Shown here: in pieces, positions 26,701-36,900 of the stretch
How the letters are laid out: every line of letters begins with the position of its first letter
Position numbering within the stretch: the first letter of the stretch is position 1
The notes under the pieces: generated by a model
Told to the model about the DNA's origin: nothing
Database searches by the model: none
Seen by the model: the letters and a program-made list of their open reading frames with translations, nothing else
Made by a program: the position numbers and the translations under genes
DNA from: Actinokineospora globicatena
GTDB taxonomy: Bacteria; Actinomycetota; Actinomycetes; Mycobacteriales; Pseudonocardiaceae
Length of the DNA stretch: 64,000 nucleotides
Direction: 5' to 3'
NCBI RefSeq assembly: GCF_024171945.1
Contig: NZ_JAMTCR010000002.1
Location: forward strand, 2,108,001 to 2,172,000

Positions 26701-29700
26701 CGCGTCTTCCCGGTGTTCGCTCGCGCCTTTGATGAGATCCGGGCTCGAGTGCCGTTCGATGACGCCGCGATTGATGAGACGGGGAACGCGCAGCCCGCGA
26801 TCTTCGCGCTCCAGGTGGCGCTGTTCCGGCTGCTGGAATCGTGGGGTGTGCGCCCGGACGTGCTTGTCGGCCATTCCATCGGTGAGGTGGCCGCCGCGCA
26901 TGTCGCCGGGATCTTGTCGCTGGACGACGCTTGCACCCTGGTTTCCGCGCGTGCCCGTTTGATGCAGGCGTTGCCGCCGGGTGGCGCGATGGTGGCGGTC
27001 GAGATCTCCGAGGCCGAGTTGGCGGTGGAGTTCCCCGAGGGGCTTCCCGAGGGCGTGGACTTGGCCGCGGTGAACTCCGATCGTTCACTTGTTCTATCGG
27101 GGGATCGTAGGACAGTTGAACTGTTGGAACGTAGGTTTGTTGAACAATCTCGGCGGGTGAAGTCGCTGGCGGTCTCGCACGCGTTCCACTCGCATCTGAT
27201 GGACCCGATGTTGGCGGAGTTCTCGCAGGTCGTTGAAGGTCTCTCGTTCGCTGCTCCGGCGATTCCGGTGGTGAGCACGTCGACTGGGGACCCGAGCACG
27301 CCGGAGTACTGGGTGCGGCAGGTCCGGGAGACGGTGCGGTTCGCGGGGGCGGTGCCGGACGGGGTGCGGTGCCTGGAGCTCGGGCCGGACGCCGTGCTGT
27401 CGGGGCTTGTTGAGGCAGGCACTCCGCTGTTGCGATCTGGGCAGGACGAGCGAGCATCGGTGCTGCGCGCGGTGGCCGTCTCGCACCTCAAGGGGACCGG
27501 GGTCGACTGGTCGACGGTGTTCGAACCCTGGGGCGGCCGTCGGATCGACCTGCCGACGTACGCGTTCCAGCGCACGCCGTTCTGGATCTCCCCGGCAACG
27601 GTGCCGCCGGTCGACGGTCGGTTCTGGGCGGCGGTCGAGCACGAGGACATCGAGTCCATCGCCGCAACGTTGCGCCTCGATGGCGGTGACCTCGCAAGCC
27701 TTGCCCGCGTCCTGCCCGCCCTCGCGACCTGGCGGCGTTCCCAGGCTCTCGTGTCGAAGGTCGAAGACTGGCGTTACCGCATCGCATGGCAGCCACTGGA
27801 CCTTCAGGCCGAGCAACTCGACGGCACATGGGCTGTGCTGGGGCCTGATCTCGACAACGTTGCTGACGCTGTGCGCGCGGCTGGTGCCACCGTCGTCGCT
27901 GAGCCGACTGACGTCACCGGCATCATCTCGACCGGCGGGCTGGACGAGGCGCTTCACCTCGTGCGGACGACCGCGGCTCGTGTCTGGTGTGTCACCCGTG
28001 GGGCCGAGGTTGACCCTGATCAGGCCTCGGTCTGGGGCTTCGGCCAGGTAGCGGCCCTGGAACACCCTGACCGCTGGGGTGGGCTCATCGACATCACGGA
28101 ACCGCTCACGCCGCGCTCTGCGGGCCGACTTGCCGCTGTCCTCAATGGACGCGAGAACCAGGTGTCCGTTCGCCGGTCCGGGGTTCTGGCCCGACGGTTG
28201 GAGCGGGCCGCACCTGCCTCGCCGCGACCAGCCTGGCAGCCGACCGGTCCCGTTCTCGTAACAGGCGGAAGCGGTGCGATCGGTGCGCACGTCGCGCGCT
28301 GGTTGGCCGATCGTGGTGCCACGGAGATCGTCCTCGCCAGCCGCCGTGGCCTGCTTGCTCCTGGCGCGGCCGAGCTGGTGGCTGAACTTGCTTCCCTTGG
28401 CGCCCGGGCCGAGGTTGTCTCCTGCGACGTGAGCGACCGTGATTCCGTCGCCGCCCTGTTCGCCAGCCACCCGGTCGCCGCTGTTTTCCACACGGCGGGC
28501 ACGGTCGACGATGGTGTCATTGAATCCCTTACTCCAGAGCGCTTTGCCGCGCTCATGCGGGCCAAAGTGGACTCAGCGCGGCACCTCGATGAACTCGCTG
28601 GGGACCTCACCGCGTTCGTCGTCTTCTCGTCGCTCGCGGGTGTCATCGGGAACGCGGGCCAGGCCAACTACGCCGCCGCCAACGCCGCGCTCGATGCCCT
28701 CGTCGCCCGCCGTCACAGCGAAGGCCGCACTGGCACTGCCGTCGCGTGGGGCCCCTGGGCAGACGCGGGCATGGCAGCGGGCCCCGTCGCCGACAGGCTC
28801 CGCCGCACCGGCCTCAACCCCATGCCCCTCGTGGCCGCCCTCCTCGCCCTGGCCCAGGCCGTGGACGCCGACGAGCCGCACACCGTCGTCGCCGACATCA
28901 CCTGGTCCCGCTTCCCCGCCCGCCCCGACCCCCTGCTGTCGACCTTCGTCGACGCCACCCCGCTGCCCGACCTCCCCCCGGCCGACCTGGCCCGGCACCT
29001 GGAAACCCTCGTCCAGACCCACGCCACCGCCATCCTCGGCCGCCCCACCCCCGTCGCCCCAGACCGCGCCTTCCGCGACCTCGGCTTCGACTCCCTCACC
29101 GCCCTCGAACTCCGCAACGCCCTGGCCGCCGCCATAGCCCACCCCCTCCCCGCAAGCGTGGTCTTCGACTACCCCACCCCCACCGCCATGGCCGCCCACC
29201 TGCGGACCTTGGTTATCCACAACCCCCCGACCCATCCACAGGCCCCCGCCGCACCCCCCGCCGACCCCCCACCCCCGGTAGACTGGACCAGGGCCGCCCC
29301 CCGGAGAGGGCGGGGGCTGCCGACGCCCGCAGGCGCGCGCGAGCCGCGCCCCGCCGACGCGGTCAAGTCACCCGATGGGCTGGACTCGGCCCCCACCGGC
29401 ACTCCTGCGCTCGCCAGCCGCTCTGCCACCAGCCGCTCGCACCAAGCCACCAGCGACCTCCAGTTACCCAGCCGAGGCGACGTCACTACCCCGCTGGGAG
29501 CCGACACCGCCCACCATCCCGTCGCTCTGGACCAACGGCCTCCTGCCCTAGGCACGCCCCTCGCAGCGCTGGCTGCTGGGTCCGAACCACCCGCATCCGC
29601 GATCGACCAAGGCCACGCCGCCCGCCAGCCCGGCGCATCAACTACGCCTGCCGGTCAGGGTGCACAGCCGACTAACGTAGCCCTCCACCCTGGTGCAGAA

Positions 29701-32700
29701 ACGACTCCTCACCCGTCAGGCGTTGAGCTCGATGGGACGCGCGCTGGCACCGTCCAAGAGGCGCCGCATGCGGGGGATGTGGTGGTTGTGGGGATGGCGT
29801 GTCGGTTCCCCGGTGGGGTGAAGGGTCCGGAGGACCTGTGGCGGTTGGTCAGCCAGGGGGAGGACGCCGTTGGGGGGTTTCCGCGGGATCGGGGGTGGGA
29901 TTTGGCGGGGGCGCCTGCGTTTGCGCGGGTGGGTGGGTTCCTGGACGACGTTGCGGGGTTTGATGCGGGGTTGTTTGGGGTTTCGCCGCGTGAGGCGTTG
30001 GCGATGGATCCGCAGCAACGCTTGCTCCTGGAGACCACCTGGGAGGTGTTCCAGCGGGCCGGGATGGATCCATTGGGGCTCAAGGGAAGCAGCGTCGGTG
30101 TCTTCGCGGGGACGAACGGGCAGGACTACGCGCCCCTGGTCGCCGCCGCGGGTGAAGGGCTTGAGGGGCACCTTGCGATCGGTAGTGCCGCGGCGGTGCT
30201 TTCCGGGCGGGTCGCGTACGCGTTCGGGCTGGAGGGTCCTGCGCTGACCGTGGACACCGCGTGTTCGTCCAGTCTGGTCGCGTTGCACCTCGCCGTGCGG
30301 GCGTTGCGGGGCGGGGAGTGCGACATGGCCCTCGCCAGCGGGGTGACGGTCATGTCGACGCCCACCGCGTTCGTGGAGTTCGGCCACCAGGACGGGCTCG
30401 CGGCGGACGGGCGCTGCAAGGCGTTCGCGGCCTCGGCGGACGGGACCGCCTGGGGCGAGGGCATCGGCGTCCTGCTGCTCATGCGGTACGCCGACGCGGT
30501 CGCCGCAGGCAGGCCCGTGCTCGCGGTCGTCCGCGGCACCGCCGTCAACCAAGACGGCGCCTCCAACGGCCTCACCGCCCCCAACGGCCCGTCGCAGCAA
30601 CGAGTCATCCGTGCCGCCCTGGCCGACGCGCGCCTGCAACCGTCTGATGTGGACGTCGTCGAGGCGCACGGCACCGGCACCGCCCTGGGCGACCCGATCG
30701 AGGCCCAAGCCCTCCTGGCGACCTACGGCCAAGACCGCCCCCGACCCCTGTGGCTCGGCTCCGTCAAGTCCAACATCGGCCACACCCAGGCGGCGGCGGG
30801 CGTGGCCGGGGTGATCAAGATGATCGAGGCCATGCGGCACGGCACCATCCCCCGCACGCTGCACGTCGACCACCCCACCCCGCACGTCGACTGGTCCGGC
30901 CCCATGCGCGTCCTCACCGAGGACCAGCCCTGGGACACCGCGAACCGCCGCGCGGCCGTCTCCGCCTTCGGTATCGGCGGCACCAACGCGCACGTCATCC
31001 TGGAGCACGTCCCCGCCCCGCCGCCCGCCCCAGAGCCGCAGGCGCCGACAGCAATGGTGCTCTCCGCGGCCACCCCTGAAGCACTCCGTGCGCGTGCCGC
31101 TGCGCTGGTGCGGCTCGACCTGCCTGTAGGCGCAATATCGCGGACACTCGCCGCAACGGATGCGCGACTCAGGTACCGCGCGGCCATCGTTGCGGGCACC
31201 GACCTCCGCGACCGGCTCGCCGACATCACCCCGGTCGACCCCACGGCCCACCTGGCGTTCCTGTTCACCGGTCAGGGCTCCCAGTACGCGGCCATGGGCC
31301 AACGGCTCTACGACGCCTTCCCCACCTTCGCCGACGCCTTCGACGCGGTCCGGCTCCGCGTCCCGTTCGACGACGGCGCGATCGATCAGACCGGCAACGC
31401 CCAGCCAGCGATCTTCGCCCTCCAGGTGGCCCTGTTCCGGCTCCTGGAGTCGTGGAACATCCGCCCGGACTACCTCGTCGGCCACTCGATCGGTGAGGTC
31501 GCGGCCGCCCACGCCGCCGGGATCTTCTCCCTGGACGACGCCTGCACCCTGGTCGCCGCGCGGGCCCAGCTCATGCAAGCCCTCCCCGCCGGCGGCGCCA
31601 TGCTCGCCGTCGAAATCTCCGAGCCCGACCTGGCCCTCGAGTTCCCTGACGGCCTCCCCGCTGGCGTCGACCTCGCCGCAGTGAACTCGGATCGTTCACT
31701 TGTGGTATCGGGGGATCGTAGGATTGTTGAACTGCTGGAACGTAGGTTTGTTGAACAATCTCGGCGGGTGAAGTCGCTGGTGGTGTCGCACGCGTTCCAC
31801 AGCCACCTGATGGACCCCATGCTGGGCGAGTTCCGCCGGGTGGTCGACCGGCTGACCTTCGCCACCCCGTCGATCCCCCTGCTGAGCACCGCCACCGGCG
31901 ACCCGAGCACGCCGGAGTACTGGATCGGGCAGGTCCGCGAAACGGTCAGGTTCGCCGACGCGGTCGGCCAGGTGCCCGCCGACGCCAGGTACCTCGAGCT
32001 AGGCCCGGACGGCGTGCTGTCCGCGCTTGTGCCCACCGCGGCCCCAACGTTGCGCCGCGACCGCGACGAGATCACAACCTTGCTCGAGGCAGTGGGCCAC
32101 GACTACGCCCGCGGTGGAAATCCACAGTGGACCGTCATCCTGCCGCAGGGCGCCCCGGTCGAACTCCCGTCCTACCCGTTCCAGCACCAGCGCTTCTGGC
32201 CCAAGACCAACCCGGCCGACTCCTGGTGGTACGAGGTCGACTGGACGCCCACGACCCAGCGCCCCAGCACCCCGACCGGCACCTGGCTCCTGGTCGACCC
32301 CACGGACGACATCACCGCGGCATTCGCAGGCGTAGACACCATCACCCGCACCAACGTCACCCCGGACGATGTCCGCGACCTGACTGTCACTGCCGTCCTC
32401 GCCGCCGCGCCCACCCCCGAGACCGCCCTCGTCCTCCTCCAGAACGTCGACGCTCCCCTCTGGTGCGCGACCCGAGGCGCCGTCACCACTCCCGACGACC
32501 CGGCCCGAAACCCCCACCAGGCAGCCATCTGGGGCCTCGGTCAAGTCGCGGCCCTGGAACTCCCACGCCGCTGGGGTGGCCTCCTCGATCTCCCCGAAAC
32601 CGTTGACCCTCAACAACTCCACGCCGCACTGGCCGGGGATGAAGACCAGCTGGCCCTCCGTGACGCGGGCACCCTGGTCCGCAAACTCGCCCGCACCAGC

Positions 32701-33957
32701 CCTAGGCCGACCCGTGACTGGACCCCCACCGGCACTACCCTCGTCACCGGCGGCACCGGCGCGCTCGGCACCCACGTCGCCCGCTGGCTCGCCGACCGGG
32801 GCGCCCCGCACCTGCTGCTCACCAGCCGACGCGGCCCGAACGCTCCCACTGCCGATGCCCTGGCCGCTGATCTCCGTCGCCGCGGCGCCGAGGTCACCAT
32901 CGTCGCCTGCGACGTCACTGACCGCGACGCTCTCGCTCGCCTCATCGCGGAACACGACATCACCACGGTCTTCCACACGGCAGGAACCGTCCATGATGGA
33001 GTGATTGACACTCTCACGCCTGCCCAGCTCGACACCGTCTGGCAAAGCAAGGCCGCCGCGCGTCATCTCGACGACCTGCTCCCGGACGCCCACCTCGTGC
33101 TGTTCTCCTCGTTCGCAGGTGTTGTCGGCAACCCCGGCCAGGCCAACTACGCTGCCGCCAACGCCTACCTCGATGCCCTCGCCGAACACCGCCGCGCCCA
33201 AGGTCGACCTGCCACCGCGATCGCTTGGGGCCCTTGGGCGGGAACCGGCCTGGGTGCTGAAAACGCTGCGGCAGAACAGCAACACCGCACCGGTGTCACC
33301 GCTCTCGAACCTGACCAGGCAATCGCGGCACTCGCCACGGCCCTTGACGCGGACCTGACGACCGTCGCCGTCGCCGCCATCGACTGGCCCCGCTTCGCCG
33401 CGGGCCGCCGCACGACCTTGTTCGAACGCCTGACCGGGACAACCCACGCCCCCGGCCCCGACTTGCGTGCCGCGTTGGCCGAATCCCCGGTCGGCCAACG
33501 GGGTGCGCTCCTGCTGGACCTGGTCACGACCCGTGCGTCCACCGCACTCGGCCACCGCGCGGGCGAGCTGATCGATCCCCGCCGCGCCTTCCGCGACCTC
33601 GGTTTCGACTCCCTCACCGCCGTCGAGCTGCGCAACCAGCTCGACGCCGCCACCGGTCTCGCGCTGCCCGCCGGTGTCGTGTTCGACCACCCGACCCCCG
33701 AGGCCCTGGCCGCGTACCTGCTCGACGAGCTGACCGAGGACCCCGGGTCACCGGCCGTCGCCGAGCTGGACAAGTTGGAGGCCGCGCTCGCCGAGCTGCC
33801 GCCGACCGAGGCCGAGGCGGACGCGATCACCACCCGGCTGCGCGGACTGTTGGCGCGGTTGGAATCCGAGCAGCAGGCGGCGGGCGACGACCTCGCCGAC
33901 GCGTCCGCCGACGAGCTGTTCGACCTGATCCACAAAGAGTTCGGCAAATCCGGATGA
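17704..33957 (+). CDS. Type I polyketide synthase: loading module (KSQ-AT-ACP) and extender modules 1-3
   Basis: The protein has 5,417 residues from ATG 17704, chosen over in-frame GTG 17614 because it has GAGG five bases upstream and puts the KS at residue 7, as usual for loading modules. Loading: KSQ ~7-430 (Gln161 for Cys), AT ~502-800 (Ser589, YASH from 685), ACP Ser880. M1: KS 937-1360, AT ~1444-1740, DH ~1770-2030, KR ~2155-2335, ACP Ser2412. M2: KS 2469-2890, AT ~2982-3275, dimerisation element ~3305-3360, KR ~3370-3700, ACP Ser3797. A ~190-residue non-domain linker (~3836-4024) follows. M3: KS 4025-4450, AT ~4518-4810, KR ~4850-5190, ACP Ser5303. The C-terminal docking tail ([14 protein letters not shown]) fits the MADE-type N-terminus of the next PKS, 25 bp downstream. 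It starts the chain with propionate and adds three malonyl units. Confidence 0.97.
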   Translation: MSHVRAEAIAVVGFSCRFPGADDPGSYWALLRDGVDATTPADRWRLPEVPRGGFLTHVDRFDAAFFGISPREAAGMDPQQRLALELAWEAIEDARLLPRALRGSRTGVFVGAIWDDYTTLLRQDSAIDRNTLTGTHRSIIANRVSYLFGLRGPSLAVDAGQSSSLVSVHLACESLRNGESDLAIAGGVSLNLAEESTVSALRFGGLSPDGRCYTFDARANGFARGEGGGLVVLKPLKAALADGDRVHAVILGSAVNNDGGGASLTAPSRYAQEDVLRAAHVNVDPNDVGYVELHGTGTPMGDPIEAAALGAALGVARSAPLPVGSAKTNLGHLEGAAGIAGLIKAALVVEHGLVPPSLNFSTPNPRIPLDELNLRVQTELAPLNGPGIVGVSAFGMGGTNCHIVLGAGSEKSSDTAADGPTIALVSGKTKAALREQARRLATVDAPVRDIAHSLATTRTGFEHRAAVVAASGDELKTALAAVSAGLPAAGVAAGRLVAGKVAFLFSGQGSQWAGMAVELLDTDPVFAAKIADCAEALAPHVDWSLLDVLRSGEFDRVDVVQPALFAVMVSLAAVWRSLGVVPDAVVGHSQGEIAAAHVAGVLSLADAAKVVALRAKAITALAGQGGMLSVAAPDADVRDWLAEWPSLSVAAVNGPAAVVVAGDPTSLDRFAESVSVDTKRIPVDYASHSVYVESIRDELLTVLAGVEPHAGDVPFLSTVTGEWTSELDADYWYRNLRGTVEFAAATRTLVDSGFRFFVESTPHPVLAAAVRDTASEVDAVVVGTLRRDDGGRDRLLVNAAELLASGVDVAVPPGTVIDLPTYAFQRERHWRPGNAEVTQAAQVDSPRDVLDLVLAHAAVVGGFSGAVDPALTFKDLGFESLTAVELRDRLAAAAGVRLPTTLLFDHPTPRAVAEYLRGRLGGATPVVRRRRSTASDEPIAIVSMACRFPGGIDSPEALWRLVIDGGEALSPPPSDRGWDLSGLPERGGFLADIAGFDAALFGVSPREALAMDPQQRHLLEVTWEAIERLGVDPASLRGSRTGVFVGAMAQEYGPRMHEAGDDTAGYLLTGNTASVASGRIAYTFGFEGPAITLDTACSGGLVALHLAARSLRSGECDLAFAGGVTVMSTPGIFAEFTRQGGLSADGRCKAFGADADGTGWAEGVAVVAVRRLSDALRDGDRVLAVVRGTAINSDGASNGLTAPNGPAQQRVILDALAAADLEPSDVDVVEAHGTGTTLGDPIEAGALLATYGQSRATPLWLGSVKSNIGHTQAAAGLAGLIKLVESLRHNTLPPTLHASTPTPHVDWTTGSVELLTAPRPWLPTDAPRRGAVSSFGISGTNAHAIIEEPPTQPVAESAGVGSFPLVLSARSTEALRAQAGQLLGLDVEPPALAKALATTRFALDHRAVVRAGDPDSMRAGLADLAAGRGSALVSTGRAEARKVAFLFTGQGAQRHGMGQDLRVFPVFRAAFDEIRDRLPFDDDAIDQTVNAQAALFAFEVATFRLLQSWGIHPDALVGHSIGEVAAAHVAGILSLPDACTLVTARAQLMQALPSGGAMLAIEISEPDLALEFPDGLPAGVDLAAVNADRSLVVSGDRRIVEQLERRFGEQSRRVKSLAVSHAFHSHHMEPMLADFSRAVAGLSFASPTIPLVSTAPGDPSTPEYWVRQVRETVRFADAVAGLDGSVFVELGPDAVLSALVADGIPAARGARPSTEVIADALGELWVRGADVDWQAVHAGPRALIDLPTYPFQHERFWPTPTTSGLAAAGLASTEHPLLGAAITLDDGIVLTGRLSLATHPWLADHAVRGTAVLPGTAFVDLALHAGAQIGKPAITELTLLAPLVVPASESVLLRVTVTGASVTIATHADQDWTTHATGTLTDSEFASHPVVLPADAPVRPDYDALSDLGLDYGPAFRGLRAVWQDGDTTYAQVELDGPQAAVFDAVLHALGPALGRDGTPLLPFAWSGVARHSVATTVHARITRHGQDEYALHAADDRGNPVLTVDSLTFRPVSAAQLRERGVAYVQEWQQVPSAGPVGETAVVEIPEGDLVNRVHAASRAALSLVQNWLTKDSGELVINTAGAVSTQDESVDPALAAVWGLVRSAQTEHPGRFVLVDGQLPSTLPAGEPQVAIRAGQAFAPRQVRVPVDGQAEWGDKVLITGGTGGIGAHVARHLLGLGVQVVLVSRRATASPSASELAELGAAIVDCDVTDRAAVAELLAAHPVTSIIHAAGTLDDAPVHTLDGARLAAALQSKVDGAVHLHELSRDLTEFVLFSSVAGTFGTAGQAAYAAANAFLDALAVHRRASGLPARSLAWGHWADGMGASVDRSRFAHLGGTLTAAQGMTLLDHAPDRAHVLAVATPFRAKQVAAAVSAADVDSLVLKSIANILGHSSTDRVDPNRTFKDLGFDSLTGVELRNRIAAATGLTLPATIVFSHPTPAALTEFVEAELAPGPKRSTVVTTEVVDEPIAIVAMACRYPGGVDSPESLWQMVIDGRDGISEFPTARGWDLSGLYHPDPDNPGTTYTRHGGFLHDAHLFDPEFFGISAREALAMDPQQRIMLELSWETFERAGIDPTSLRGSRTGVFAGVMYHDYASGSVPSDVEGYIATGGAGSVVSGRLAYTYGFEGPAVTVDTACSSSLVALHWAARALRSGECDMALVGGVTVMSTPTVFVDFSRQRGLAADGRCKSFSASADGTSWAEGAGLLLVERLSDAQRNGHTVLAVVRGTAVNSDGASNGLTAPNGLAQERVIRAALADAGLATSDVDAVEAHGTGTALGDPIEASALLATYGQERDEPLWLGSFKSNVGHTQAAAGVGGIIKMVQSMRHGTLPPTLHVGTPSPHVTWSAGAVSLLTEAQPWPDAARPRRAGVSSFGISGTNAHAILEQAPPSAAVESGAAEEPTVVPWLLSAASPSGLVAQAARLLDLDADPVDLAVSLAARPLLTHRAAVFGRAGLADLAVDRVSGSVVRGEASVQKVAFLFTGQGSQRAGMGSQLRVFPVFARAFDEIRARVPFDDAAIDETGNAQPAIFALQVALFRLLESWGVRPDVLVGHSIGEVAAAHVAGILSLDDACTLVSARARLMQALPPGGAMVAVEISEAELAVEFPEGLPEGVDLAAVNSDRSLVLSGDRRTVELLERRFVEQSRRVKSLAVSHAFHSHLMDPMLAEFSQVVEGLSFAAPAIPVVSTSTGDPSTPEYWVRQVRETVRFAGAVPDGVRCLELGPDAVLSGLVEAGTPLLRSGQDERASVLRAVAVSHLKGTGVDWSTVFEPWGGRRIDLPTYAFQRTPFWISPATVPPVDGRFWAAVEHEDIESIAATLRLDGGDLASLARVLPALATWRRSQALVSKVEDWRYRIAWQPLDLQAEQLDGTWAVLGPDLDNVADAVRAAGATVVAEPTDVTGIISTGGLDEALHLVRTTAARVWCVTRGAEVDPDQASVWGFGQVAALEHPDRWGGLIDITEPLTPRSAGRLAAVLNGRENQVSVRRSGVLARRLERAAPASPRPAWQPTGPVLVTGGSGAIGAHVARWLADRGATEIVLASRRGLLAPGAAELVAELASLGARAEVVSCDVSDRDSVAALFASHPVAAVFHTAGTVDDGVIESLTPERFAALMRAKVDSARHLDELAGDLTAFVVFSSLAGVIGNAGQANYAAANAALDALVARRHSEGRTGTAVAWGPWADAGMAAGPVADRLRRTGLNPMPLVAALLALAQAVDADEPHTVVADITWSRFPARPDPLLSTFVDATPLPDLPPADLARHLETLVQTHATAILGRPTPVAPDRAFRDLGFDSLTALELRNALAAAIAHPLPASVVFDYPTPTAMAAHLRTLVIHNPPTHPQAPAAPPADPPPPVDWTRAAPRRGRGLPTPAGAREPRPADAVKSPDGLDSAPTGTPALASRSATSRSHQATSDLQLPSRGDVTTPLGADTAHHPVALDQRPPALGTPLAALAAGSEPPASAIDQGHAARQPGASTTPAGQGAQPTNVALHPGAETTPHPSGVELDGTRAGTVQEAPHAGDVVVVGMACRFPGGVKGPEDLWRLVSQGEDAVGGFPRDRGWDLAGAPAFARVGGFLDDVAGFDAGLFGVSPREALAMDPQQRLLLETTWEVFQRAGMDPLGLKGSSVGVFAGTNGQDYAPLVAAAGEGLEGHLAIGSAAAVLSGRVAYAFGLEGPALTVDTACSSSLVALHLAVRALRGGECDMALASGVTVMSTPTAFVEFGHQDGLAADGRCKAFAASADGTAWGEGIGVLLLMRYADAVAAGRPVLAVVRGTAVNQDGASNGLTAPNGPSQQRVIRAALADARLQPSDVDVVEAHGTGTALGDPIEAQALLATYGQDRPRPLWLGSVKSNIGHTQAAAGVAGVIKMIEAMRHGTIPRTLHVDHPTPHVDWSGPMRVLTEDQPWDTANRRAAVSAFGIGGTNAHVILEHVPAPPPAPEPQAPTAMVLSAATPEALRARAAALVRLDLPVGAISRTLAATDARLRYRAAIVAGTDLRDRLADITPVDPTAHLAFLFTGQGSQYAAMGQRLYDAFPTFADAFDAVRLRVPFDDGAIDQTGNAQPAIFALQVALFRLLESWNIRPDYLVGHSIGEVAAAHAAGIFSLDDACTLVAARAQLMQALPAGGAMLAVEISEPDLALEFPDGLPAGVDLAAVNSDRSLVVSGDRRIVELLERRFVEQSRRVKSLVVSHAFHSHLMDPMLGEFRRVVDRLTFATPSIPLLSTATGDPSTPEYWIGQVRETVRFADAVGQVPADARYLELGPDGVLSALVPTAAPTLRRDRDEITTLLEAVGHDYARGGNPQWTVILPQGAPVELPSYPFQHQRFWPKTNPADSWWYEVDWTPTTQRPSTPTGTWLLVDPTDDITAAFAGVDTITRTNVTPDDVRDLTVTAVLAAAPTPETALVLLQNVDAPLWCATRGAVTTPDDPARNPHQAAIWGLGQVAALELPRRWGGLLDLPETVDPQQLHAALAGDEDQLALRDAGTLVRKLARTSPRPTRDWTPTGTTLVTGGTGALGTHVARWLADRGAPHLLLTSRRGPNAPTADALAADLRRRGAEVTIVACDVTDRDALARLIAEHDITTVFHTAGTVHDGVIDTLTPAQLDTVWQSKAAARHLDDLLPDAHLVLFSSFAGVVGNPGQANYAAANAYLDALAEHRRAQGRPATAIAWGPWAGTGLGAENAAAEQQHRTGVTALEPDQAIAALATALDADLTTVAVAAIDWPRFAAGRRTTLFERLTGTTHAPGPDLRAALAESPVGQRGALLLDLVTTRASTALGHRAGELIDPRRAFRDLGFDSLTAVELRNQLDAATGLALPAGVVFDHPTPEALAAYLLDELTEDPGSPAVAELDKLEAALAELPPTEAEADAITTRLRGLLARLESEQQAAGDDLADASADELFDLIHKEFGKSG
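17722..20463 (+). other. Loading module: KSQ-AT(methylmalonyl)-ACP
   Basis: The KS has VDAGQSSS where extender KSs have DTACSSS: Gln161 replaces the nucleophile. Known KSQ domains decarboxylate malonyl- or methylmalonyl-ACP to make the starter. HGTGT and TNLGH motifs are kept. The AT has GHSQGE and YASH, both methylmalonyl markers, and differs from every extender AT in the window. Propionyl-ACP is therefore the predicted starter. The ACP reads LGFESL, with Glu instead of Asp before the Ser. Confidence 0.93.
20512..25059 (+). other. Module 1: KS-AT(malonyl)-DH-KR(B)-ACP
   Basis: KS Cys1097 sits in an unusual CSGG context. AT Ser1520, HAFH from 1621. DH His1805 is in [11 protein letters not shown]. 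Its second catalytic residue, Asp1944, is kept, but the usual FGLHPALLD block is shortened to [11 protein letters not shown] has LDD at 2236-2238 and Tyr2291 without Trp, so B type. A B-type KR with DH normally gives a trans double bond; there is no ER. AT motif is QTVNAQ. Copy 3 of the 71-bp repeat is inside the AT. Confidence 0.88.
22465..22535 (+). repeat. 71-bp AT-rich repeat, copy 3 (module 1 AT)
   Basis: Differences from consensus include CTG to CAG (Leu to Gln) and GTT to GGT (Val to Gly), plus the variable codons near the start. Confidence 0.9.
25108..29217 (+). other. Module 2: KS-AT(malonyl)-DE-KR(B)-ACP
   Basis: KS Cys2639, AT Ser3058 with HAFH from 3159 and motif ETGNAQ. Between AT and KR there is a short helical element (~3305-3360) with a [13 protein letters not shown] pattern, the dimerisation element known from some non-DH modules; no other module here has it. 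KR cofactor motif begins at Thr3520. The LDD position reads VDD (3601-3603) and Tyr3656 lacks the Trp, so B type giving a D-hydroxyl. ACP Ser3797. Confidence 0.88.
27079..27149 (+). repeat. 71-bp AT-rich repeat, copy 4 (module 2 AT)
   Basis: ATT is changed to ACA (Ile to Thr); the rest matches apart from one synonymous change in a Val codon. Confidence 0.9.
29208..29775 (+). other. Abnormally long ACP-KS linker (~190 residues) between modules 2 and 3
   Basis: Other ACP-KS joins in the window are much shorter (about 20-50 residues). This one is rich in Pro, Ala, Gly and Thr with no recognisable domain. It contains TTATCCACA (29213-29221) and a palindromic repeat (29274-29318) also found in the non-coding stretch at 14.2 kb. 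That suggests formerly intergenic or mobile-element DNA now read through in frame. No stop codon interrupts it. It has no coiled coil typical of docking domains. Confidence 0.8.
29213..29318 (+). repeat. Dispersed composite element, copy B (TTATCCACA plus 45-bp palindromic repeat), inside PKS gene
   Basis: The core at 29274-29318 matches 14260-14304 with four mismatches and folds into a hairpin around GCCCCC and GGGGGC arms. The preceding TTATCCACA is a perfect DnaA-box consensus, about 60 bp upstream. It is translated in frame as part of the linker ([13 protein letters not shown]). Confidence 0.75.
29776..33741 (+). other. Module 3: KS-AT(malonyl)-KR(B-like)-ACP, then docking tail
   Basis: KS Cys4187, AT Ser4595 and HAFH from 4696, motif QTGNAQ. 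The KR has TGGTGALG; the LDD position reads VHD (5096-5098), keeping only the final Asp. Tyr5149 is present with no Trp, so it is most likely B type with lower confidence. It predicts a hydroxyl. ACP Ser5303 is followed by an acidic helical C-terminal docking domain to residue 5417. Confidence 0.87.
31690..31760 (+). repeat. 71-bp AT-rich repeat, copy 5 (module 3 AT)
   Basis: Apart from the variable codons near the start, one difference: a silent TTG to CTG change. Confidence 0.9.
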
Positions 33958-33982
33958 TGCTCGTGGCTGGGAGTCGCTGATC

Positions 33983-36900
33983 ATGGCGGATGAGAAGAAG
34001 CTGCTCGAGAACCTCAAGTTCGTCACCGGCGAGCTGCGGGTCGCGCGGCGCAAGCTGCGTGAGGCGGAGGAGCGGGCGGCCGAGCCGATCGCGATCGTGG
34101 CGATGAGCTGCCGGTTCCCCGGCGGCGTCGAGTCACCCGACGACCTGTGGCGGCTGGTCAGCGAGGGCCGTGACGCCATCGGCCCGTTCCCCGGTGACCG
34201 CGGCTGGGACCTGGACTCGCTGTACGACCCCGACCCTGACACCGTCGGCACCAGCTACGGCCGCACCGGCGGCTTCCTGGACAGCGCCACGGAATTCGAC
34301 GCCGGGCTGTTCGGGGTGTCACCGCGTGAGGCGACCGCGATGGACCCGCAGCAGCGGTTGCTGTTGCAGGCGTGCTGGGAGGCGTTGGAGCACGCGGGCA
34401 TTGATCCGACGTCGCTGCGGGGTGAGTCGGTCGGTGTCTTCGCTGGCACCAACGGTCAGGACTACGCCAGTGTGATCGCCGCTGACCCTGAGGCCGCGGA
34501 GGGCTATCTGGCCACGGGTAGCGCCGCTAGCGTCCTTTCTGGACGGATTGCGTACTCGTTCGGGCTTGAGGGTCCGGCAGTCACTGTGGACACGGCCTGC
34601 TCGTCCTCGCTGGTCGCGCTGCACCTGGCCATCCAGTCGCTGAAGGCGGGCGAGTGCCGGCTGGCGCTGGTCGGCGGTGTGACCGTCATGGCGACCCCGG
34701 CGGCGTTCATCGAGTTCAGCCGCCAGCGCGCGCTCGCACCGGACGGGCGGTGCAAGGCGTTCGGTGCTGGCGCGGACGGAACCGGCTGGGGCGAGGGCGT
34801 TGGCGTCCTGGTGGTGGCGAAGCTGTCTGACGCACTCGCCGCAGGGCATCGGATCCTGGCCGTGGTGCGGGGGAGTGCGGTCAATCAGGACGGTGCGTCC
34901 AATGGGCTGACTGCGCCGAATGGTCCTGCGCAGCAGCGGGTGATTCGGGCGGCGCTGGCCGACGCGGGCCTCGCTCCGTCTGATGTGGACCTGCTGGAGG
35001 CGCACGGAACCGGCACCCGACTCGGGGACCCGATCGAAGCCGAGGCGCTGCTGGCCACCTACGGCCGCGACCGCACCGAACCGCTGTGGCTGGGCTCGGT
35101 GAAGTCCAACATCGGCCACACCCAGGCCGCCGCCGGTGTCGCAGGCATCATCAAGGCCGTCATGGCCCTACGCCACGGCATCCTCCCCGCCACCCTCCAC
35201 GCAGACACCCCAACGCCCCAGGTGAACTGGTCCACCGGCGCCGTCTCACCCCTCACGACGAACCGCCTATGGCCCACCCTCGACCGCCCCCGCCGCGCCG
35301 CAATCTCCTCCTTCGGCGTCAGCGGAACCAACGCCCACACGATCCTCGAGCAAGCCCCAGAACCAGAACCGCTCCCGACGGCCACCGACCCCAGCGCCGT
35401 ACCACTGCTGCTCTCCGGCCGCACCGAGGAAGCCCTCCGCGCCCAAGCAGCAGCATTGCGCGTATCCGGCTTGCTCGATACGGCGTTTTCGCTGGCCACG
35501 ACGCGGGCGGCGCTGGCCTATCGTGCGGTTGTCGTTGCCAGGGATGCGGCGAGTGCTGATGCGGCGTTGGCTGAGATTGCCGCCGGTGGCGTGCCCGCGT
35601 CTGCTGAGTTCGGGGTTGAGACGCCGGGCAAGTTGGCGTTTCTGTTCACCGGGCAAGGCTCGCAGCGGGCGGGGATGGGTGCGGGGCTGCGCTCGTTCGA
35701 GGTCTATCGGGCCGCTGTCGACGAGATCAGTGCTCGGTTGGGGTTTGACGAGGCGGACCTGGAGCAGACCGGGAATGCCCAGCCTGCGTTGTTTGCCTTG
35801 CAGGTAGGGCTGTTCCGCCTTCTGGAGTCGCTCGGTGTCCGGCCGGATCTGTTGCTCGGCCACTCCATCGGTGAGGTCGCCGCCGCGCATGTCGCCGGGA
35901 TCCTCTCGCTGGAGGACGCCTGCGCCCTGGTTGGCGCGAGGGCTCGGCTCATGCAGGCCCTCCCCACCGGCGGTGCCATGCTGGCCGTCGAGATCTCCGA
36001 GGCTGACCTGCTCCGCGAGTTTCCCGGCGGTCTCCCTACGGGTGTAGACCTTGCGGCGGTCAACTCGGATCGGTCGGTTGTGCTCTCGGGCGACCAAGAG
36101 GCCGTCGACCTCGTGAAACACCGGTTCGCTGACCGGCGGGTGAAGGCCCTGGCGGTGTCGCACGCCTTCCACAGCCACCTGATGGACCCCGTGCTGGACG
36201 AGTTCCGGCGGGTGGTCGACCGGCTCACCTTCGCCGCCCCGGCCATTCCCGTGGTGAGCACGTCGACCGGCGACCCGAGTACGCCGGAGTACTGGGTCCG
36301 CCAGGTCCGCGAGACGGTCCGCTTCGCCCCGGCCGTGAGCGAGGTCCGCAGACGAGGCGCCAACCGGTTCCTGGAGTTGGGTCCGGACGGCATCCTCAGC
36401 GCCCTAGTCGATGATGGTGCGGTCCCCGTGGTCCGATCAGGACGGGACGACCAGGTCTCGCTGCTGCACGCCCTCGGCCGCGTCCACACCCTCGGTTCGC
36501 GCGTCGACTGGGCCGCGCTTCTGCCTGGCGGCAACAGGATCGACCTGCCGACCTACCCCTTCGAGCGCGTTCGCTACTGGCCGCGCCCCTCCGCCCGCGC
36601 TGACGTCACCGCCGCTGGTCTGGTCACCGCCGAGCACCCGATGCTGGGTGCTGCCGCTCCCCAACCGGATGGCGGACACCTGTTCACCGGCCGCCTCAGC
36701 CCGACCACGCACGGCTGGCTCACCGACCACCAGATCCAGGGTGACGTGCTCGTCCCCGGCACCGCCTTCGTCGAACTGGCCCTGCACGCGGGTGACCAGG
36801 TCGGCAATCCCGTCCTGGACGACCTGACCATCTCTGCCCCGCTGCCACTGGCAAACGCTGTTCGCATCCAGGTCAGCGTTTTGCCGCTGGCCGATGACGG

